In this document: piece by piece, positions 7,507 through 11,375 of the stretch
Layout of the letters: each line of letters begins with the position of its first letter
Position numbering within the stretch: the first letter of the stretch is position 1
Assembly (NCBI GenBank): GCA_031281925.1
Contig: JAITES010000052.1
Coordinates: 1 to 19,032, forward strand
Reading direction: 5' to 3'
DNA: 19,032 nt
From: Treponema sp.
Lineage (GTDB): Bacteria > Spirochaetota > Spirochaetia > Treponematales > Breznakiellaceae
Notes under the pieces: generated by a model
Seen by the model: only the letters and a program-made list of their open reading frames with translations
What the model was told of the DNA's origin: nothing
The model's database searches: none
Translations under genes and position numbers: made by a program

Positions 7507-8375
7507 TGCAGTTCCTTCCAGTCCCCGGCCTTGCCGGAGAATATGTCGCCGACCTGCCGGCGTGAAAGATTTTCAAGGGAATTCTCGCGATTTACAATCA
7601 CCGCGATGCCATCCACGGCGATCATGATACTGCTGATGCCTTTTTCACTTTCGGAAGATTTTAGTTCCCTGGACGCCATGCCTATATCGCAGATGCCGTT
7701 GATCACCGCGTTCATTCCCGTGGAAGAATCGCTCTGCTGTATTTCGATATCAATATCCGGATTTTTTTTGATGTAAGCCTCCCGCAGTTTTTCCATCAGC
7801 GGACTGACCGACGAAGAACCGGCTACCCTTACGGTGGACGGCGCAAGCCGGCTCCTGGGAACTTCCCTGCCTGCCACAGGCAGATACCCGTTCCCGGCAA
7901 CCACTTCCTGTCCTTCGGCGCTCAATATAAAATTGATAAAGTCCGCCGCCGCGGGGCTCAGTTGATCTTTAACTGCAATCAGAAAAGGCCGTGATATTTT
8001 GTAATCGCCTCCGGCGATGGCCGCGGCGCTTGCCTCGAATCCGTCAATCTTCAGGGCTTTAACCGTATCGTTCAACGAACCCAAGGATACATAGCCTGCG
8101 GCGTTTTTGTTTCCCGCAACGGAAGCCAGCATAACCGCCGTATTGTTTGTAATCTCTGCCCGGACAGTGGTATTGTCGTTTTTATTTTCATCAAGCACTT
8201 CGAAAAGTTCAACAAAGGCGCTCCGGGTTCCGGAACCTTCTTCCCGGGAAATAACCGTGATGGATGTGTTTTCTTTTCCTGCACATCCGGCCAGGCCCGC
8301 AAGCAGAACTGCCGCCGAAACAAGTTTCGTAATTTTTTTCGTCTGTTTTCTCCTTGACCGGTATATGACAAACAT
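7503..8375 (-). CDS. pstS: Phosphate-binding lipoprotein PstS, apparently circularly permuted
   Basis: The substrate-binding protein of the Pst importer, 290 residues, lipid-anchored: basic n-region, hydrophobic h-region, lipobox LAGC with Cys31. The half-order is exchanged relative to ordinary PstS. Residues about 39-168 carry what is usually the second half: ITVISREEGSGTRSAF (phosphate-contacting Arg, Ser, Gly, Thr), GYVSLG, SRPFLIAV, FILSAEGQ, NGYLPV. A linker of about 12 residues follows. Residues about 181-290 carry what is usually the first half: VRVAGSSSVSPLMEKL, DIGMASREL, DGIAVIVN, DIFSGKAGDWKEL, then stop. In ordinary PstS the DWKEL end leads straight into the REEGSGTRS segment. Mature length (about 260) is normal for the family, so nothing is missing. 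The start ATG 8375 has an AAGGG four bases upstream; a stronger AAGGAG lies inside the reading frame without a standard start after it. First gene of the pst-pho operon. Confidence 0.93.
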   Translation of the reverse strand: MFVIYRSRRKQTKKITKLVSAAVLLAGLAGCAGKENTSITVISREEGSGTRSAFVELFEVLDENKNDNTTVRAEITNNTAVMLASVAGNKNAAGYVSLGSLNDTVKALKIDGFEASAAAIAGGDYKISRPFLIAVKDQLSPAAADFINFILSAEGQEVVAGNGYLPVAGREVPRSRLAPSTVRVAGSSSVSPLMEKLREAYIKKNPDIDIEIQQSDSSTGMNAVINGICDIGMASRELKSSESEKGISSIMIAVDGIAVIVNRENSLENLSRRQVGDIFSGKAGDWKELQ

Positions 8376-8404
8376 GGGCCCTTACATAAACCGCTGCATA
8401 GACC

Positions 8405-8434
8405 GTTAGAGTGAGAATAAAAATTCAATGTCAA
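8405..8434 (-). promoter_or_regulatory. Candidate promoter of the pst-pho operon
   Basis: On the minus strand TTGACA (8434-8429), spaced 18 bp from TCTAAC (8410-8405; four of six matches to TATAAT), faces pstS. The TTGACA belongs to the proximal repeat of the putative Pho box, so regulator binding would overlap the -35 region, as in PhoB-activated promoters. Transcription would begin about 8398, leaving a leader of about 23 nt before ATG 8375. Confidence 0.5.
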
Positions 8435-8468
8435 AACAGGAAAAAGAAAATGTCAAATCCGTGTCAAA
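8429..8468 (-). promoter_or_regulatory. Putative Pho box: TTTGACA repeats in 11-bp phase
   Basis: Read toward pstS, the heptamer TTTGACA occurs exactly three times, at 8468-8462, 8457-8451 and 8435-8429. The distances between starts are 11 and 22 bp, that is one and two helical turns, with a degenerate unit in the missing slot. This is the architecture of PhoB/PhoP sites (7-bp direct repeats, 11-bp period; PhoP sites use TTHACA-type units). The operon encodes its own PhoB, so autoregulation is the natural inference. Binding itself is not shown by sequence. Confidence 0.65.
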
Positions 8469-8501
8469 TTTGGAAACCGGTTTTACGGTTAAATTCTTCG
8501 C

Positions 8502-9236
8502 TCAGGCCCGGGACGCTTCCAGCGCATCCTTGATCATGCCGTATACAGTATCGGAGAGAACCTGTTTCTTGTCCTCGCCCTTGAGATCCGCCGTGTTGAT
8601 AGGTTTACAAAACGTTACCGAAACGGGAACACTCTGGACCCGGTAGTTGCGTTCAAAGACATCGTAGCTTCCCGAAATGGCCATGGGGACGATGGGGGCA
8701 TCCGCCCTGGTTGCCAGCTTGAGGGAACCGGGATGAAAGGGGAGAAGTCCCTGTCCTCTTGAACGGTGCCCCTCGGGGAAAATGATCATGGCCTTTCCGG
8801 CCCGTATCCGTGCGACACCGTTTTCTATGGTTTTAAGCGCCTTGCGGGGATTGCCCCGGTCGATGAAGAAGCCCCCAAGGAGGGAGATCCACATATTGAG
8901 GAACGGGACGTAGCTCAACTCCTTTTTCGCGATGAAGCCGAAGGGACGGCCGATATAGGCCAGTACCAGGAGTATGTCAAAGATTGAGCCGTGGTTGCTC
9001 ACGAAGCATACGCCGCCCGTGCGGGGAATATTTTCCCTGCCGGAAACCGTTATCTTGCAGCCCACAACACGGATGGAAGTAAGACCCCAGAATTGGGCAA
9101 CACGGTACATTACCTGGGTCATGGGTTCCCTCAATCCCAGAAGACTGAGGATAAAGACCACAAGCCCTATCGGAATATAGACTAAAATGGGAAGCGCCAC
9201 CAGGCCGAACTGAATAATAGTCTTTACAAGATTCAT
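8502..9236 (-). CDS. plsC: 1-acyl-sn-glycerol-3-phosphate acyltransferase (PlsC family)
   Basis: A 244-residue membrane-associated acyltransferase that probably converts lysophosphatidic acid to phosphatidic acid in phospholipid synthesis. An N-terminal hydrophobic segment (about 10-33) anchors it. The four family motifs are visible: NHGSIFD (81-87, catalytic His82 and Asp87), GGFFIDRGN (121-129), IIFPEGHRS (151-159) and a proline-containing block APIVPMAI (180-187). A very strong GGGGGGAGG ribosome-binding site precedes ATG 9236, located inside the end of the HAD gene, whose stop lies only 2 bp upstream. Substrate choice within the family is inference; PlsC is the default. Confidence 0.9.
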   Translation of the reverse strand: MNLVKTIIQFGLVALPILVYIPIGLVVFILSLLGLREPMTQVMYRVAQFWGLTSIRVVGCKITVSGRENIPRTGGVCFVSNHGSIFDILLVLAYIGRPFGFIAKKELSYVPFLNMWISLLGGFFIDRGNPRKALKTIENGVARIRAGKAMIIFPEGHRSRGQGLLPFHPGSLKLATRADAPIVPMAISGSYDVFERNYRVQSVPVSVTFCKPINTADLKGEDKKQVLSDTVYGMIKDALEASRA

Positions 9237-9238
9237 TC

Positions 9239-9868
9239 CTACCTCCCCCCAAACCGTTCCGGCTCAAGCTTCTGCAACTGTGAACGGGCTTCTTCCACAT
9301 TCTTCCAGACAAAACCCCGGATTCCCAATGCGTTGGCAGCATCTATATTTTCTCTCATATCGTCAAAAAAAACAATATTTTCAAAATTGCAGCCCAGCCT
9401 TTCGGCAAGAATCTCATAGATTTTTTTTTCCGGTTTTATCAGAGCCAGTTCGCAGGAAAAGAGGGCAAGGTCTACTTTATGAAACACGGGCAGTTCGGTT
9501 TTGAGCCAGCCCAGAAAATCAAAGGGCATGTTGGAAAGGATTCCCAGCTTAAATCCCCTTGCCTTGATATCCTCCATAAGCTCCAGGGTACCGGGATTGA
9601 AATTCTTCCAGCTGTCCGTATCGAGACGGGCCATTTTCAGTATGGTTTCTTCATCGGCATGGATGCCCGCCTCCCCTGCCAGATAATGATAGTAGCCTGC
9701 CGTATCAAAACGTCCCCGGTCATACTCCCGCCTGCACATCCGGTCTGCCCTGTTCAGTTTCTCAACCGGGATTCCCGCAAGAGCGGCGAGGTCCTCCCGC
9801 ACGGAAGGAGGCGGAGACATGCTGATTACACCGCCATAATCAAATATAACTGCTTCTATCACATTCAT
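9239..9868 (-). CDS. HAD-superfamily hydrolase, subfamily IA-like
   Basis: A 209-residue haloacid dehalogenase-like protein. Motif I is FDYGGV with nucleophile Asp10; the usual second aspartate position (12) is glycine, as seen in the YihX-like FDxGGV/FDxGNV group. Motif II is LSN (Ser112), motif III Lys145 (LIKPEKKIYE) and motif IV FFDD (Asp169/170) before MRENIDAA. A helical cap (about 16-90) fits subfamily IA. The substrate is unknown; a sugar-phosphate or other small phosphate monoester is likely. No Shine-Dalgarno is visible before ATG 9868, which lies only 21 bp after the tRNA-Val gene, so it may be expressed from the tRNA transcript. Operon partner of the acyltransferase. Confidence 0.85.
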   Translation of the reverse strand: MNVIEAVIFDYGGVISMSPPPSVREDLAALAGIPVEKLNRADRMCRREYDRGRFDTAGYYHYLAGEAGIHADEETILKMARLDTDSWKNFNPGTLELMEDIKARGFKLGILSNMPFDFLGWLKTELPVFHKVDLALFSCELALIKPEKKIYEILAERLGCNFENIVFFDDMRENIDAANALGIRGFVWKNVEEARSQLQKLEPERFGGR

Positions 9869-9889
9869 TATACGGTAAGGACTCAGTAC

Positions 9890-9963
9890 TGGGCGCTACA
9901 TGATTCGAACATGTGACCCCCACGGTGTAAACGTGGTGCTCTAACCAGCTGAGCTAAGCGCCC
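9890..9963 (-). tRNA. tRNA-Val (anticodon UAC)
   Basis: Folds into a complete 74-nt cloverleaf: acceptor GGGCGCT/AGCGCCC with discriminator A, D-stem GCTC/GAGC, anticodon stem CCACG/CGTGG with loop TTTACAC (anticodon TAC), 5-nt variable loop GGGTC, and T-stem ACATG/CATGT with loop TTCGAAT. The 3' CCA is not encoded (AGTA follows), so CCA must be added enzymatically. Reads GUA and probably other valine codons. It lies 21 bp upstream of the HAD gene in the same direction. Confidence 0.97.
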
Positions 9964-9975
9964 GGTTTTCCCTCT

Positions 9976-10005
9976 ATAACAATATGGAATTTTTCGCCGT
10001 TACAA
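9976..10005 (-). promoter_or_regulatory. Candidate promoter of tRNA-Val
   Basis: On the minus strand TTGTAA (10005-10000) and TGTTAT (9981-9976) are spaced by 18 bp, placing the start about 6 nt before the mature tRNA end. The -35 sits within a 6+2+6 palindrome, GCCGTT/AACGGC (9996-10009). Confidence 0.45.
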
Positions 10006-10034
10006 CGGCAACCCTTTTATACATTGGCTACTCA

Positions 10035-10063
10035 TAAATACCGGGAAAAATTCGTTGTGTCAA
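10035..10063 (-). promoter_or_regulatory. Possible upstream promoter for tRNA-Val
   Basis: A perfect TTGACA (10063-10058, minus strand) is spaced 17 bp from TATTTA (10040-10035), only a three-of-six match to TATAAT. It could give a longer precursor for the tRNA. Weak call. Confidence 0.3.
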
Positions 10064-10140
10064 GCGGTTCCGGGCGAAATGATCACCTTTTCCGCCGCAG
10101 TTTCCGCCATGCGTTCACCGCGACGATGGCGACTAAAGCG

Positions 10141-10233
10141 TCATTTCAGAATAAACAGGACGGCAAAAACCAGGGTGGAAAAAATAAAGCACCCCAGGGC
10201 AAAATTAAGAAGCGTATTTTTCGAAATAGTCAT
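10141..10233 (-). CDS. Small single-pass membrane peptide, 30 residues
   Basis: A very short gene encoding MTISKNTLLN followed by one hydrophobic helix (FALGCFIFSTLVFAVLFIL) and a final lysine. Support for it being real: TGAGGT is a good ribosome-binding site 6 nt before ATG 10233, and this site overlaps the stop codon of the upstream 47-residue gene, only 8 bp away, suggesting translational coupling. The peptide is almost entirely one membrane span with short polar ends. I recognise no family and infer no function; small regulatory membrane peptide or transporter-associated subunit are possibilities. Confidence is limited by length. Confidence 0.55.
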   Translation of the reverse strand: MTISKNTLLNFALGCFIFSTLVFAVLFILK

Positions 10234-10239
10234 GATCTA

Positions 10240-10245
10240 CCTCAC
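10240..10245 (-). promoter_or_regulatory. Ribosome-binding site of the 30-residue peptide
   Basis: GAGG on the minus strand overlaps the TGA stop (10244-10242) of the preceding gene and lies 6 nt before ATG 10233. It is the main sequence support for the small gene. Confidence 0.55.
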
Positions 10246-10385
10246 TTCACCGCCATTATCAGAGTGGCGATAGCGGAAACCAAGGCGGCAAGGGCGGCTA
10301 TCAGGCCGGAAACGGCTACCACCCATGTAGCGACGCCTTCCTTCCGGTCCTTTTTTGCCGCCGGAGGCTGTTTTTTCCCTGCCAT
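10242..10385 (-). CDS. Small basic single-pass membrane protein, 47 residues
   Basis: Encodes a Lys/Pro-rich N-terminus (MAGKKQPPAAKKDRKEG) and one long hydrophobic helix rich in alanine (about residues 18-45), ending AVK. By the positive-inside rule the tail would be cytoplasmic. The open frame continues upstream to 10508, but that part overlaps the isomerase gene and looks like noise; ATG 10385 is the only sensible start. It has no Shine-Dalgarno: the sequence just upstream is a promoter-like TTGACC-N18-TATTAT whose predicted start point coincides with the ATG, so the message may be leaderless. It is followed at 8 bp by a second tiny membrane gene. No family recognised. Confidence 0.6.
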   Translation of the reverse strand: MAGKKQPPAAKKDRKEGVATWVVAVSGLIAALAALVSAIATLIMAVK

Positions 10386-10390
10386 ATATA

Positions 10391-10420
10391 ATAATACCAC
10401 AGGCGGAGGCGGGTGGTCAA
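10391..10420 (-). promoter_or_regulatory. Candidate promoter of the small membrane-protein pair
   Basis: Minus-strand TTGACC (10420-10415), 18-bp spacer, TATTAT (10396-10391). The expected start point is around 10384-10386, on the ATG of the 47-residue gene. Confidence 0.45.
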
Positions 10421-10465
10421 GGAATCGGAGGGAAACCCCGGTTGAACTGCAATACGCCCGCGGTC

Positions 10466-11287
10466 TTACTTGAGTTTTTTCAGGTAATCGAAGCTGGACT
10501 TGGCACATTCCAGGGCGGTTTTTCCGGGAGTAGGCCTGTCCTGCTCTACGATCACGTATTTGGCGCCTGCTTTTTTGCTGGCTTCCAGGATAGAGGGTAC
10601 GTCCTGTACTCCGTCTCCGACCGCGCGGAATTCAAAGCCGCCCTTGGCTTTGCCCCCTCCCTCTTTGGCAATACCGATGAGTTCGTACATGTTTTCGCCT
10701 TTGATGCCTTTGGGAAGGTAGAAGTCCTTGAGGTGCACTACCGGAGCGCGGCCTGAGTATTTGAGCACGTATTCGGAGGGATTGACGCCTCCCACGTTTG
10801 CCCAGCATGTATCAATTTCTGTCTGGAGCAGGTTCTTGGGCAGGCTGTCGTAGAGGTCGTCCAGCGCAAACTTGCCCCTGTATTTTTTGAATTCAAAGTC
10901 GTGGTTATGGTAGAGGAGTATTGCCTTCTTGCTGTTTACCACTTCCCCCAGGATGGCGATGCTCTTCTTGACCCATTCGTAGTTGGGGCCTGTGCTCCGG
11001 TCATCATCGTGGAGGTAGGGGATAACGATATATTTGCAGCCCAGCGCTATATGGGCGCCGATAAGCCCCTCGGGATCGGCGACCATGTCCCGGTAGGGCA
11101 CGTGGGCCGAAACCGCTGTCAGTCCTGCCTTGTCCAGGGCGGCTTTGAAGACTTCAGGCTTCTTACCGTAGAGCCCGGCAGTCTCTACATATTGATACCC
11201 GATGGCCGCTACCTTCTTCAGGGTTCCTTCCAGGTCTTTGGCCATATCATCACGTACATTGTACAGTTGAAGTCCGATAGGAAGCAT
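10466..11287 (-). CDS. Sugar phosphate isomerase/epimerase, xylose-isomerase-like TIM barrel
   Basis: A 273-residue protein of the AP-endonuclease-2/xylose isomerase-like barrel family (IolE, Hyi, YcjR relatives), which usually isomerise or epimerise sugars or inositol derivatives with a divalent metal. Conserved pieces include GLQLYNVRDD at the N-terminus, YHNHDFEF (126-133), EIDTCW (157-162), HLKD (185-188), VGDG (223-226) and VEQD (247-250); His, Asp and Glu residues in these blocks are the likely metal ligands. I prefer ATG 11287 over the upstream ATG at 11305 because AAGGAG sits 6 nt before it and the family core starts there. No signal peptide. It is monocistronic as far as visible and divergent from uvrA. 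The substrate cannot be told from sequence or neighbours. Confidence 0.9.
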   Translation of the reverse strand: MLPIGLQLYNVRDDMAKDLEGTLKKVAAIGYQYVETAGLYGKKPEVFKAALDKAGLTAVSAHVPYRDMVADPEGLIGAHIALGCKYIVIPYLHDDDRSTGPNYEWVKKSIAILGEVVNSKKAILLYHNHDFEFKKYRGKFALDDLYDSLPKNLLQTEIDTCWANVGGVNPSEYVLKYSGRAPVVHLKDFYLPKGIKGENMYELIGIAKEGGGKAKGGFEFRAVGDGVQDVPSILEASKKAGAKYVIVEQDRPTPGKTALECAKSSFDYLKKLK

Positions 11288-11293
11288 GACATT

Positions 11294-11299
11294 CTCCTT
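11294..11299 (-). promoter_or_regulatory. Ribosome-binding site deciding the isomerase start
   Basis: AAGGAG on the minus strand, 6 nt before ATG 11287. It lies downstream of the alternative ATG 11305, so it supports the shorter protein. Confidence 0.75.
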
Positions 11300-11338
11300 A
11301 TCCATAATTAATATATGCGGTATTGTCCGCTCTTTTAT

Positions 11339-11366
11339 ATTATCCTACAAAGCCCCGTATTGTTAA
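11339..11366 (-). promoter_or_regulatory. Candidate promoter of the isomerase gene
   Basis: Minus-strand TTAACA (11366-11361) and GATAAT (11344-11339), each a five-of-six consensus match, with a 16-bp spacer. The leader to ATG 11287 would be about 45 nt. It includes a small inverted repeat GCGG/CCGC (11317-11330). No equally clear plus-strand promoter for uvrA is seen in this 88-bp divergent gap. Confidence 0.5.
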
Positions 11367-11375
11367 AGGGGTGTC

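Larger units (their letters stand above)
8376..8501. other. Intergenic region between plsC-type gene and pstS
   Basis: This 126-bp gap carries the pst promoter and Pho-like repeats. A small inverted repeat AACCG (8475-8479) / CGGTT (8486-8490) lies just after the stop of the acyltransferase gene and could be a remnant of a weak terminator, but it has only 5 bp of stem and no T-run. Confidence 0.4.
9964..10140. other. Intergenic region upstream of tRNA-Val
   Basis: Spacer of 177 bp between the 30-residue membrane peptide and the tRNA. It carries the two candidate promoters and the GCCGTT/AACGGC palindrome. I see no intrinsic terminator and no credible gene. Confidence 0.4.

Noticed and set aside
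8322..8350. Alternative PstS start at an ATT codon after the internal AAGGAG
   Set aside because: ATT starts are very rare and the spacing to AAGGAG is long; ATG 8375 gives a plausible lipoprotein signal, though the internal site is noted.
9996..10009. GCCGTT-AC-AACGGC palindrome as an intrinsic terminator
   Set aside because: A two-base loop is too tight and no adjacent T-run follows on the relevant strand; it could equally be a chance palindrome or an operator in the tRNA promoter.
10386..10508. N-terminal extension of the 47-residue membrane protein
   Set aside because: It overlaps the isomerase 3' end and reads as Pro/Arg-rich noise; the lysine-rich start at ATG 10385 looks like a natural N-terminus.
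11317..11330. GCGG-TATTGT-CCGC inverted repeat as a LexA/SOS operator for uvrA
   Set aside because: Arms of only 4 bp, no match to a LexA box I know, and no clear uvrA promoter around it.
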